In this document: positions 1-6,880 of the stretch, in pieces
How positions within the stretch are numbered: the stretch's first letter is position 1
How the letters are laid out: each line of letters starts with the position of its first letter
Source: CAYLOC01 sp964385195
GTDB lineage: Bacteria; Actinomycetota; Actinomycetes; Propionibacteriales; Nocardioidaceae
Direction of reading: 5' to 3'
DNA: 12,343 nt
Assembly: GCA_964385195.1 (NCBI GenBank)
Contig: CAYLOC010000088.1
Coordinates: forward strand, 1 to 12,343
Notes under the pieces: generated by a model
Told to the model about the DNA's origin: nothing
What the model saw: only the letters and a program-made list of their open reading frames with translations
Databases searched by the model: none
Translations under genes and position numbers: made by a program

Positions 1-1889
1 AGGAGGCGGGTGATCGGGTCGGCCACGAGGTCGACGCCGTGCTGGGTCAGGATCGACTCCGCATGGAACTGGATGCCGTGGAAGTGCGGGCCGTGCACCG
101 CGTGGACATCGCCGGATACCCCGTCCCGCTCGACCTCGATCCCGTCGGGCAGCCGCCGCGTTTCGTCGACGCGTGCGACGAACGTGTTGTAGAACCCGAC
201 GCTCTCCCAGCGGCCATCCAGTGCGATACGCGCCTGCGTGCCCTGGAACGTGATGTCCTTGTAGACCAGGTCCAACCCCAAAGCGCCGCACAGGACCTGG
301 TGTCCCAGGCACACCGCCAGGAACGGCCGGCCGGCGTGCAGCAGGTCGTCGACCGCTCGGCGTACGGTGGCGATCTTGGGGTGCGCCAGGTCGCGGGGGT
401 CTCCCGGGCCAGGACCGATGACGACCACGTCGGCGTGGTCGAACGCGCCGTCCCGGTAGTCGGCGTACGGCAGGACCTCGGGACGCATCCCGAGCCCGTG
501 CAGCAGGTGCGCCAGCATCGCGGTAAACCCGTCCTCCCCGTCGAGCACCACCACCTGCTTGCCGTTCAACGCCGGGTGCGGATGCTCCGCCGACTGGTCG
601 GCGAGCCAGAACGCGCTCAACCGCTGGTTCCGCCGCGCCAGCGCTATCTGCACGTCCTCGTCGTCGGCGAGCCGGGACACCTCGACCGCGGGCGCCTCCG
701 CCGGAGGCTCCAGACCGAACGCGGTGAGGATGCCGGCGGCCTTCGCCCGCGTCTCCGCGACCTCGTACGCCGGGTCGGAGTCCCGTACCAGTGTGGCGCC
801 GGACATGATCCGCACCCGGCCGTCCGGGGCGACGTCGGCCGCACGCAACACGATCGGAGCGTCCATCGTGGGCGCGCCGTCGACGTCGCGCCCGAGTAGC
901 GCCAGCATCGAGCCGTAGTAACCACGTCCCTGCGACTCGTAGCGGGAGAGGAGCCGACAGGCGTTCTGCAACGGGCTGCCGGTCACCGTGGCGGCGAACA
1001 TCGAGTCGCGCAGGATGTCCCGCGGGTCCGCCGCACTCCGTCCGGCCAGCAGATACTCGGTGTGCATCAGGTGGGTCATGGGTTTGAGGAACGGGCCGAT
1101 GATCTGCCCGCCCTCGGCGCAGATCCGGCACATCATCTTCAGCTCCTCGTCGACCACCATGAACAGCTCGAAGATCTCCTTCTCGTCAGCGAGGAAGGAC
1201 AGCAGCGCGTCCTTGCGTGTTGCCGCGTCGGCGTACCCGCCCACCCGGAACGTGCCGCTGATCGGATTCATCCGCACATCACTGCCGCGGACCGAGACGT
1301 GTCGCTCCGGGCTGGCGCCGATCAGGAACCGGTCCCCGGTGAACACGCAGAATGTCCAGTAGGCGCCGTGTTCCTGCCGCAGCAGGTGACCGAAGACGGT
1401 CAACGCCTTGCGGGGGGACCAGTCCTTGATCTGCGTCCGGTAGCTGCGTGCGACGACGAGGTTGGCGCCCTCGCCCCGGCCGATCTCGTTGGTGATCACG
1501 CGGGACACGATGTCGGCGTAGGTGCGGTCGTCGATGTCGAACCCGCCCGGTTCGGATGCCGCAAGCGGCTCGTCGGGCAGGATGCGCAGCAGGTCGCCGA
1601 CCGGGACGCTCGTGGTCTTTTCGGCGACGATGCTGCGCAGCGGGGTGTCGTCCTGGTGCGCCTCGAAACCGCGTTCGCGCACCTGGGCATACGGCACGCA
1701 CAGCAGCCGGTCGACGGCTCCCGCGGAGGGGGCGGGACCGGTCTGCAACGGGACGTCGCGGAGCAAGTCGTGGTCCTCGGCGTACCCTCCGATGAGCAGG
1801 ACGGAGTCGGAGCGCTGCTGCCGGATCAGCGCGTACGCCGGACACGCCAGCACCTCCCCCAGTCGAGTAGGCACTTCCTCTCGGTTCAA
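1..1889 (-). CDS. phzE: PhzE-type 2-amino-2-deoxyisochorismate synthase, chorismate-utilising domain fused to glutamine amidotransferase (3' end cut by window edge)
   Basis: Family role: converts chorismate, with ammonia from glutamine, to 2-amino-2-deoxyisochorismate (ADIC), the first step towards phenazines and other aminobenzoate-derived metabolites; cytosolic. Seen: 629 complete residues. The N-terminal part carries ERGFEA (71-76), EIGRGEGAN (135-143), GASPERH (191-197), NPISGTFR (208-215), VVDEELKMM (245-253), HTEY (276-279) and TVTGSP (301-306). The last replaces the PAGTLSGAPK-like motif of ordinary TrpE and is typical of PhzE. The amidotransferase spans about 444-629 with GPGPGDP, a VCLGHQ nucleophile (C527), and H609 and E611 in FHAES, so the triad is intact. 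PhzE proteins are about 630 residues, so only a few are missing. The TTG start (1887-1889) is chosen because GAGAGGA lies 8 nt upstream and the N-terminus then aligns with known PhzE. No other phz gene is visible. A TrpE-TrpG anthranilate synthase is the less likely alternative. Confidence 0.9.
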   Translation of the reverse strand, partial: MNREEVPTRLGEVLACPAYALIRQQRSDSVLLIGGYAEDHDLLRDVPLQTGPAPSAGAVDRLLCVPYAQVRERGFEAHQDDTPLRSIVAEKTTSVPVGDLLRILPDEPLAASEPGGFDIDDRTYADIVSRVITNEIGRGEGANLVVARSYRTQIKDWSPRKALTVFGHLLRQEHGAYWTFCVFTGDRFLIGASPERHVSVRGSDVRMNPISGTFRVGGYADAATRKDALLSFLADEKEIFELFMVVDEELKMMCRICAEGGQIIGPFLKPMTHLMHTEYLLAGRSAADPRDILRDSMFAATVTGSPLQNACRLLSRYESQGRGYYGSMLALLGRDVDGAPTMDAPIVLRAADVAPDGRVRIMSGATLVRDSDPAYEVAETRAKAAGILTAFGLEPPAEAPAVEVSRLADDEDVQIALARRNQRLSAFWLADQSAEHPHPALNGKQVVVLDGEDGFTAMLAHLLHGLGMRPEVLPYADYRDGAFDHADVVVIGPGPGDPRDLAHPKIATVRRAVDDLLHAGRPFLAVCLGHQVLCGALGLDLVYKDITFQGTQARIALDGRWESVGFYNTFVARVDETRRLPDGIEVERDGVSGDVHAVHGPHFHGIQFHAESILTQHGVDLVADPITRL

Positions 1890-1897
1890 CGGGCACG

Positions 1898-1904
1898 TCC
1901 TCTC
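1898..1904 (-). promoter_or_regulatory. Ribosome binding site deciding the phzE TTG start
   Basis: On the minus strand GAGAGGA lies 8 nt before TTG at 1889. The next in-frame start (GTG at 1874) has a purine run directly abutting it with no spacer, so it is a poor alternative. An out-of-frame GTG at 1896 sits too close to this site and opens a shadow frame only. Confidence 0.6.
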
Positions 1905-1943
1905 AGCCGAATGGTCACATCCTCTCGCGGGCGCAGGGCGCGG

Positions 1944-2009
1944 TGAGAATTGGTGCCCACTCGTGCGAGAGAACCTACCTACTCAACGGAGAGAAAGTGC
2001 CCACTCAAC
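1944..2009 (-). repeat. Three tandem 22-bp direct repeats upstream of phzE, possible activator binding array
   Basis: Read on the minus strand, three contiguous 22-bp units occupy 2009-1988, 1987-1966 and 1965-1944. They open with GTTGAGTGGG, GTTGAGTAGG and CACGAGTGGG and end in a TTCTCT- or TTCTC-like segment. Units 1 and 2 agree at about 17 of 22 positions and units 1 and 3 at about 14. GAGT at unit positions 4-7 and GG at 9-10 are invariant. The period is exactly two helical turns, so a protein could read all three cores on one face. The last unit ends 55 bp before the phzE start codon. SARP-family activators of antibiotic clusters are known to bind heptamer direct repeats on 11- or 22-bp spacing just upstream of the -10 region, so this is a plausible but unproven operator. 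No clear -10 box was found downstream. Confidence 0.5.
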
Positions 2010-2015
2010 ACACTC

Positions 2016-2158
2016 GGGGGAGGAGGAGCGGGGTGGNNNNNNNNNNNNNNNNNNNNNNNNNNNNNNNNNNNNNNNNNNNNNNNNNNNNNNNNNNNNNNNN
2101 NNNNNNNNNNNNNNNNNNNNNNNNNNNNNNNNNNNNGGGGTGGAGGGGGAGTCAGGGG
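2016..2158 (+). other. G-rich tract with quadruplex potential, split by the assembly gap
   Basis: On the plus strand G-runs cluster on both sides of the Ns: five G at 2016-2020, GG pairs to 2030, four G at 2030-2033, then four at 2137-2140, five at 2145-2149 and four at 2155-2158. The right side nearly meets a quadruplex pattern by itself. The transcript of the minus-strand genes would be C-rich here. The tract probably explains the sequencing dropout. Confidence 0.45.
2037..2136. other. Assembly gap of exactly 100 N
   Basis: A run of 100 N, a common placeholder for a gap of unknown size. The true helD-phzE distance is therefore unknown: 15 known bases lie on the helD side and 147 on the phzE side. 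Both edges carry the same GGGGTGG heptamer (2030-2036 and 2137-2143), so the contigs might even overlap. Confidence 0.98.
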
Positions 2159-4383
2159 CGCCAGCGGTGGGACGTCCCGACGGCGTGCAGGGCCTGGGTG
2201 GCGCGGGTGAGGACGACGTACAACGTGCGCGAACCGGTCTCGGCCGGTGACTCCTCGACCATGAGGTCCGGCTCGACCACCACGACCCCGTCGAACTCCA
2301 GCCCCTTGGTCTCCAGCGCCTCCAGCACGGGGACCCGGTGCGGGTCGCGGTCCGGATCGAGCCAGCGTTCGACCTCGCGCCGCCGCCCGGACGGGACGAC
2401 CACTCCGACGGTGCCGTCCAGCTCACCGGCCATCTGGGCCACGGCCGCGCGCGTCGTCTCCGGCAGTGCCGGCGTGGTCGTCTCGGTGACCTCGGGTTCC
2501 ACCCCGGTCGCGCGTACGGCGACCGGCAGGTCGGGGGCGTCGATGTGCTGACCCGCGTAGTCGGAGGCCAGGTCGAAGACCTCCTTGGCGTTGCGGTAGT
2601 TGGTGCCGAGTCGGAAGGAGTGCTCGGTCTTTCCGCGCAGCGTCTCCTCGCGGGCGGACTCGGCCTCGTCCAGCAGCGGCCAGGAGCTCTGCGCCGCATC
2701 GCCCACGATGGTCCAGCTCGCCTGCCGCCCGCGCCTGCCCAGCATGCGCCACTGCATCGGCGACAGGTCCTGGGCCTCGTCGACCAGCACATGGGCGAAG
2801 GCGTCGTCCTCCAACGACGTGGCGATGTGCTGGCTGCGCTTGCCTGCACCGCCGGTCCCGTCGCCTCCCCCGATCGGGCCGCGGTCATCGATCGTGGAGA
2901 CCTCCGGGACCGAGTCGTCGTACAGCTCGGCCAGCGGGTCGGGGTCGGCGAGCGCTTCGGGAGCCTCACCCAGCAGGTTCCGCAGCTCATCGAGCAACGG
3001 CACGTCCTGCACTGAGAACGTGTCGGCTGCGAGCGACTCGGCCAGGTCGTCGACCTCGGCAGCGGAGAGCACGTCACCGGCGTCGGCGGCGAGGCGGTCC
3101 CGGTCGGCGAGCCAGCCGAGTACGTCGACGGCATCCACGACCGGCCACCAGCCGGCCACGAACGCGGTGAACGCGGCGTCGTCCTCCATCGCCTTCGCGA
3201 AGTCGTCGAACCCGCGCTCCATCGCCCGCTCACCACGAACCTGCTGCCACAGTTGCTCGATCACCGCTTCTGGGACCCGGGCAGCCACCCGGTTGCGGTG
3301 CTGACCGGAGGACAGCAGGTCCCGCCGCAGGCTGCGCAGCTGACCGGGGGTCAGCACCAGCACCTCGTCGCGGTAGAACGTGCGGAAACTGGTCGGACCG
3401 TCGGGCACCGGCCCCCGCACCGTCCGGGCGAGCACGCGCCGCATCCGGGCCGAGCCCTTCACCTGCGCGACCGCCGGCGGGTCGTGCCGGACCGCCCGGA
3501 TGCCCTCGACCATCTCGCCGACAGCGCGCAGCGTCACGCTGGTCTCACCCAACGACGGGAGCACCCGCTCGATGTAGGCCATGAACACCGGGCTGGGGCC
3601 GACCACGAGCACCCCGCCCTGCTCGTAGCGACGGCGGTCGGTGTAGAGCAGGTACGCCGCCCGGTGCAGTGCGACGACGGTCTTCCCGGTGCCCGGCCCG
3701 CCGGAGATCGTGGTGACACCACGGTGCGGAGCACGGATCACGTCATCCTGCTCGGCCTGGATGGTGGCCACCACCGAGTGCATCTGGCGGTCACGGCTGC
3801 GGGTGAGGGCCGCGAACAGCGCACCCTCGCCGACGACCGGCATGTCCTCCGGGGCGTTCTCGGGGTCGAGGAGGTCGTCCTCGATACCGGTCACCCGTTC
3901 GCCGCGGGACTGCAGCACCCGCCGGCGTACCACGTCGGAGGGGGCAGCGGGAGTGGCCTGGTAGAACACGCTCGCCGCCGGCGCGCGCCAGTCGATCAGC
4001 AGCACTTCCCGGTCCTGGTCACGCAGACCCAGCCGCCCGATGTAGCGGGTCTCGCTGTCGCGCATGTCCAACCGGCCGAACACCAGACCGTTGTGCGCCG
4101 CGTCCAAGGTGGCGAGCCGCCGCCCGGCCTGGTAGACGATCGCGTCCCGCTCCACCAGACCGCCTTCGTTGCCGAGCCGGGCGCGCGCGTGCCCGTCCGC
4201 GGCCAGTTCCCGCGCGGCGTCGGCAGCGGACCGGAGTCGGGTGTAGATGTGGTCGACGACGGTCTGCTCGTGTCTGATCTCCGCCTGCACGGTGTCCGCG
4301 TCGATCGTGTCGGTGGTGTGCACGGCGGTGGCGTCCCCGGGGTTGGTGGTGACGGCCGCCGTGTTGATGCTGGGCTGGGTCAA
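2152..4383 (-). CDS. helD: HelD, RNA-polymerase-associated UvrD-like ATPase (class II, actinobacterial)
   Basis: HelD proteins use a superfamily 1 helicase-like motor to pry open RNA polymerase, release nucleic acid and recycle stalled enzyme; some relatives (HelR) also displace rifamycins. Seen, numbered from the TTG at 4383 (743 aa): EIRHEQ and HIYTRL of the N-terminal arm (about 35-50), a Q-type segment IQAEQDDVI (about 208-216), Walker A GGPGTGKT (228-235), a long HelD-specific insertion (about 285-455), Walker B DEAQD (535-539), GDAAQS (561-566), NYRNAKE, KGLEFDGV and a final LYVVLTRATQALH. A Gly-rich linker (about 505-515) looks disordered. Start choice: codons from 4383 onward end almost all in G or C whereas the 16 codons upstream do not, and GAAGGGG lies 11 nt before. 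GTG at 4431 (759 aa) and GTG at 4323 (723 aa) remain possible. It diverges from the dehydrogenase operon. Confidence 0.93.
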   Translation of the reverse strand: MTQPSINTAAVTTNPGDATAVHTTDTIDADTVQAEIRHEQTVVDHIYTRLRSAADAARELAADGHARARLGNEGGLVERDAIVYQAGRRLATLDAAHNGLVFGRLDMRDSETRYIGRLGLRDQDREVLLIDWRAPAASVFYQATPAAPSDVVRRRVLQSRGERVTGIEDDLLDPENAPEDMPVVGEGALFAALTRSRDRQMHSVVATIQAEQDDVIRAPHRGVTTISGGPGTGKTVVALHRAAYLLYTDRRRYEQGGVLVVGPSPVFMAYIERVLPSLGETSVTLRAVGEMVEGIRAVRHDPPAVAQVKGSARMRRVLARTVRGPVPDGPTSFRTFYRDEVLVLTPGQLRSLRRDLLSSGQHRNRVAARVPEAVIEQLWQQVRGERAMERGFDDFAKAMEDDAAFTAFVAGWWPVVDAVDVLGWLADRDRLAADAGDVLSAAEVDDLAESLAADTFSVQDVPLLDELRNLLGEAPEALADPDPLAELYDDSVPEVSTIDDRGPIGGGDGTGGAGKRSQHIATSLEDDAFAHVLVDEAQDLSPMQWRMLGRRGRQASWTIVGDAAQSSWPLLDEAESAREETLRGKTEHSFRLGTNYRNAKEVFDLASDYAGQHIDAPDLPVAVRATGVEPEVTETTTPALPETTRAAVAQMAGELDGTVGVVVPSGRRREVERWLDPDRDPHRVPVLEALETKGLEFDGVVVVEPDLMVEESPAETGSRTLYVVLTRATQALHAVGTSHRWRP

Positions 4384-4451
4384 GAGTGGTCGGACCCCTT
4401 CGGACAAGTCGGGACGAAACGAACCCCGCACGCGCGCGGGGGTAACGTCCT

Positions 4452-4480
4452 ATTCTGCCCCATCCCCGCCGCTCCCCCAA
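4452..4480 (-). promoter_or_regulatory. Candidate helD promoter
   Basis: On the minus strand TTGGGG (4480-4475) and CAGAAT (4457-4452) are 17 bp apart, a sigma70-type spacing. Initiation near 4445 would give a leader of about 60 nt to the TTG at 4383. The -35 box touches the left arm of the inverted repeat beginning at 4480. On the plus strand the overlapping TATTCT (4451-4456) could serve as a -10 for the other direction, but has no visible -35. Confidence 0.35.
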
Positions 4481-4548
4481 CCGAACACCCGCGACCCACC
4501 GTTTTCGCGTCCGAACCGGGGTGATTCGGTGGGTCGCGGGTGTTCGGT
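4480..4548. repeat. Perfect 22-bp inverted repeat with 25-nt loop between divergent genes
   Basis: Arms at 4480-4501 and 4527-4548 are perfectly complementary (left arm begins ACCGAACACCCG; right arm ends CGGGTGTTCGGT). The loop is 4502-4526. As both flanking genes are transcribed away from it, it does not sit at a transcript end and is not placed as a terminator. It could be a large operator, a structured leader for the dehydrogenase operon, or a dispersed palindromic repeat. An alternative stem, CCGAA (4511-4515) with TTCGG (4525-4529), overlaps the right arm and would compete with it. Confidence 0.85.
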
Positions 4549-4554
4549 CGCGGG

Positions 4555-4572
4555 GGTGGCTGATTCGCCACC
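4555..4572. repeat. Small 6-bp hairpin beside the inverted repeat
   Basis: GGTGGC (4555-4560) and GCCACC (4567-4572) flank the 6-nt loop TGATTC. It lies 6 bp right of the large inverted repeat and about 158 bp before the E1-alpha start. The remaining leader to 4729 shows no convincing promoter (TAGGGT at 4588-4593 has no -35 partner), riboswitch or gene. Confidence 0.4.
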
Positions 4573-4729
4573 AGTCAAGGGAGTGGGTAGGGTCGGCAGT
4601 AGTGGACCAGCTGCCCAGCGGTGCCACGCGAGCGAGACCCGCCTGCGTCCGCCACCATGTGACGTACGGCGCGGATCCGGCCTGAACGGATGCCGGCGAT
4701 CCCGTGCATCACGACCACAGGGAGTAAGT

Positions 4730-5893
4730 GTGAGTGACTCAAGAGGCGGCCCCGGACTCGTCGACGAAGTCTATGGCCCCACCCACGACCAAGGGGAACT
4801 CGTCCAGCTGCTGACCCCGGAGGGGGAGCGGGTCGAGCATCCTGATTTCGCCTTCGACCTCGATGACGAGGCGATCAAGGGTTTCTACCGGGACATGTTC
4901 CTGACGCGGCGCATCGACACCGAGGCCACCGCGCTGCAGCGGCACGGCGAGCTCGGCATCTGGGCGCAGTTGCTCGGCCAGGAGGCTGCCCAGGTCGGTT
5001 CCGGCCGCGCGCTGCGCACCCAGGACTTCGTGTTCCCCACCTACCGCGAGCACGGGGTGGCCTGGTGCCGGGGGATCGACCCGATGGACCTGCTCGGGCT
5101 GTTCCGCGGCATCGACCACGGTGCGTGGGACCCACGGGAGACCAACTTCGCGCTCTACACGATCGTGATCGGGGCGCAGACGCTGCACGCGACCGGGTAT
5201 GCGATGGGGCTGCAGCGCGACGGCGTGGTCGGCACCGGTGACCCTGACCGGGACGCTGCGGTGGTGGCGTACTTCGGTGATGGTGCCAGCAGCCAGGGCG
5301 ACGTCAACGAGTCCTTCGTGTGGTCCTCGGTGTTCAACTCCCCGGTGGTGTTCTTCTGCCAGAACAACCAGTGGGCGATCTCGGTGCCGATCGAGCGGCA
5401 GAGCAAGATCCCGCTGTACAAGCGTGCTCTCGGGTTCGGCTTCCCCGGCCTGCGCGTCGACGGTAATGACGTGTTAGCGACGTACGCCGTCACCAAGGCG
5501 GCGTTGCAGCGCGCGCGGGAGGGCAGCGGGCCGACGCTGGTGGAGGCCTACACCTACCGGATGGGGGCGCACACCACCACCGACGACCCGACCCGGTACC
5601 GGATGTCGGAGGAGCTGGAGGCATGGGAGCGTAAGGACCCCATCGCCCGGGTGCGTGCTTACCTGACCAACAACAAGATCGTGGACAAGGAGTTCTTCGA
5701 GGAGCTGGAGGAGGAGGCCGAGCGGCTCGGTGAGCGGTTGCGGGCCGGCTGCAAGGCGTTGCCGGACCCGGACATCCGGGGGATCTTCGACAAGGTCTAC
5801 ATCGACCAGACCCCGGAGCTGGCCGCGCAGAAGGAGCAGCTGACCCAGTACCTGGCCTCGTTCGAACAGCCGATGGAGGGGGCGAACCGATGA
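4730..5893 (+). CDS. pdhA: 2-oxoacid dehydrogenase complex E1 component, alpha subunit (pyruvate / branched-chain type)
   Basis: Thiamine-diphosphate-dependent subunit which, with E1-beta, decarboxylates a 2-oxoacid and transfers the acyl group to lipoyl-E2. Seen in 387 aa: LLGQEAAQVG (81-90), FPTYREHG (102-109), the ThDP/Mg signature GDG (183-185) to QNN (211-213), and the phosphorylation-loop region YRMGAHTTTDDPTRYR (276-291), including the loop histidine H281. The GTG start (4730) has AGGGAG at 4719-4724, 5 nt upstream; the frame is open further upstream to 4247 but that stretch overlaps helD and lacks family similarity. First gene of a three-gene operon; its TGA overlaps the next ATG. The layout matches the mycobacterial cluster named pdhABC but shown to act as a branched-chain complex (bkdABC), so the substrate is undecided. 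The loop also resembles Bacillus PdhA. Confidence 0.93.
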   Translation: MSDSRGGPGLVDEVYGPTHDQGELVQLLTPEGERVEHPDFAFDLDDEAIKGFYRDMFLTRRIDTEATALQRHGELGIWAQLLGQEAAQVGSGRALRTQDFVFPTYREHGVAWCRGIDPMDLLGLFRGIDHGAWDPRETNFALYTIVIGAQTLHATGYAMGLQRDGVVGTGDPDRDAAVVAYFGDGASSQGDVNESFVWSSVFNSPVVFFCQNNQWAISVPIERQSKIPLYKRALGFGFPGLRVDGNDVLATYAVTKAALQRAREGSGPTLVEAYTYRMGAHTTTDDPTRYRMSEELEAWERKDPIARVRAYLTNNKIVDKEFFEELEEEAERLGERLRAGCKALPDPDIRGIFDKVYIDQTPELAAQKEQLTQYLASFEQPMEGANR

Positions 5894-6867
5894 GCAAGGT
5901 CACGTTGGCCAAGGGCCTCAACGCCGGACTGCGGAAGGCGATGGAGGACGACCCCAAGGTGTTGTTGATGGGGGAGGACATCGGGACCAACGGCGGGGTC
6001 TTCCGGATCACCGACGGCCTGCAGAAGGACTTCGGTGAGGACCGGGTGATCGACACCCCGCTGGCAGAGTCCGGGATCCTCGGTACGGCGGTCGGGCTGG
6101 CGATGCGTGGCTACCGGCCGGTGTGTGAGATCCAGTTCGACGGGTTCGTCTACCCCGCTTATGACCAGATCGTGTCGCAGGTGGCCAAGATCTGCTTCCG
6201 CAGCGCCGGCCGGGTGCCGATGCCTGTGGTCGTCCGGATCCCGTTCGGCGGCGGTATCGGGGCGGTGGAGCATCACAGCGAGAGCCCCGAGGCCCAGTTC
6301 GCGCATACCGCAGGGCTGAAGGTCGTGGCCTGCTCCAACCCGGTGGACGGGTACTGGATGATCCAGCAGGCGATCGCCGCCGACGACCCCGTGGTGTTCC
6401 TCGAGCCGAAGCGGCAGTATCACGCCGACAAGGCCGACCTGGACACCTCCGCCGAGCCGTATCCGTTCCTCGCCTCCCGGGTGGTGCGGGACGGGACCGA
6501 CGCGACGCTGGTGTCCTACGGACCGATGGTCAAGACGTGCCTCGCGGCCGCGGATGCTGCCGCGACGGAGGGACGGTCGCTGGAGGTGATCGACCTGCGC
6601 ACGCTGTCGCCACTGGACATGGACCCGGTCTTCGACTCGGTCCGGAAGACCGGCCGGGTCGTGGTCGCGCACGAGGCCGTGGTCAACCTCGGGATGGGCG
6701 CGGAGGTGGCCGCTCGGGTCACCGAGGAGTGCTTCTACTCCCTGGAGGCGCCGGTGCTGCGCGTCGGGGGATTCGAGACGCCATACCCGCCGAGCCGGAT
6801 CGAGCACGAGTACCTGCCGGACCTGGACCGGGTGCTGGACGCTGTCGACCGCTCGCTGGCGTACTGA
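5890..6867 (+). CDS. pdhB: 2-oxoacid dehydrogenase complex E1 component, beta subunit
   Basis: Partner of the preceding alpha subunit; together they form the alpha2beta2 E1 tetramer with ThDP at the interface. Seen in 325 aa (normal family length): GEDIGTNGGVFR (28-39), DTPLAE (55-60) whose Glu60 is the expected ThDP-activating residue, RIPFGGGIGAVEHHSES (106-122), VFLEPKRQY, and a transketolase C-terminal half with VIDLRTLSPLD and VVAHEAV. ATG at 5890 overlaps the alpha TGA as ATGA, and GGAGGGGG (5875-5882) lies 7 nt upstream, giving both a ribosome site and likely translational coupling. Intact, with base composition like its neighbours. Substrate (pyruvate or branched-chain 2-oxoacids) cannot be set from this subunit alone. 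Confidence 0.94.
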   Translation: MSKVTLAKGLNAGLRKAMEDDPKVLLMGEDIGTNGGVFRITDGLQKDFGEDRVIDTPLAESGILGTAVGLAMRGYRPVCEIQFDGFVYPAYDQIVSQVAKICFRSAGRVPMPVVVRIPFGGGIGAVEHHSESPEAQFAHTAGLKVVACSNPVDGYWMIQQAIAADDPVVFLEPKRQYHADKADLDTSAEPYPFLASRVVRDGTDATLVSYGPMVKTCLAAADAAATEGRSLEVIDLRTLSPLDMDPVFDSVRKTGRVVVAHEAVVNLGMGAEVAARVTEECFYSLEAPVLRVGGFETPYPPSRIEHEYLPDLDRVLDAVDRSLAY

Positions 6868-6880
6868 GGGAGGGCCGTCC

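Noticed and set aside
39..1946. Long plus-strand reading frames at 39-899 and 1062-1946
   Set aside because: They are antisense to phzE; the minus frame shows a full set of PhzE motifs, whereas these are Arg/Val/His-rich with no recognisable domain. Long antisense frames are usual in GC-rich genes.
1944..2009. CRISPR array
   Set aside because: The 22-bp units are contiguous and imperfect, with no unique spacers between them and no cas genes in the window.
1522..3236. Reading frames running through the N gap (1522-2250, 1943-2551, 1950-2210, 1983-3236)
   Set aside because: They exist only because Ns contain no stops; none has similarity on both sides of the gap.
4384..4431. Longer HelD start at GTG 4431
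   Set aside because: No ribosome site, and third codon positions there are not GC-biased as they are from 4383 onward. Kept as an alternative, not excluded.
3253..4524. Plus-strand frame of 423 aa
   Set aside because: Antisense to helD, low-complexity His/Val/Arg/Gly composition, no domain.
4602..4685. Possible leader peptide before E1-alpha (GTG at 4602, 27 codons)
   Set aside because: No ribosome site and no run of branched-chain residues such as an attenuator would need.
4247..4729. Upstream extension of the E1-alpha reading frame
   Set aside because: It would overlap helD and cross the 22-bp palindrome; family similarity begins only after the GTG at 4730, which has a good ribosome site.
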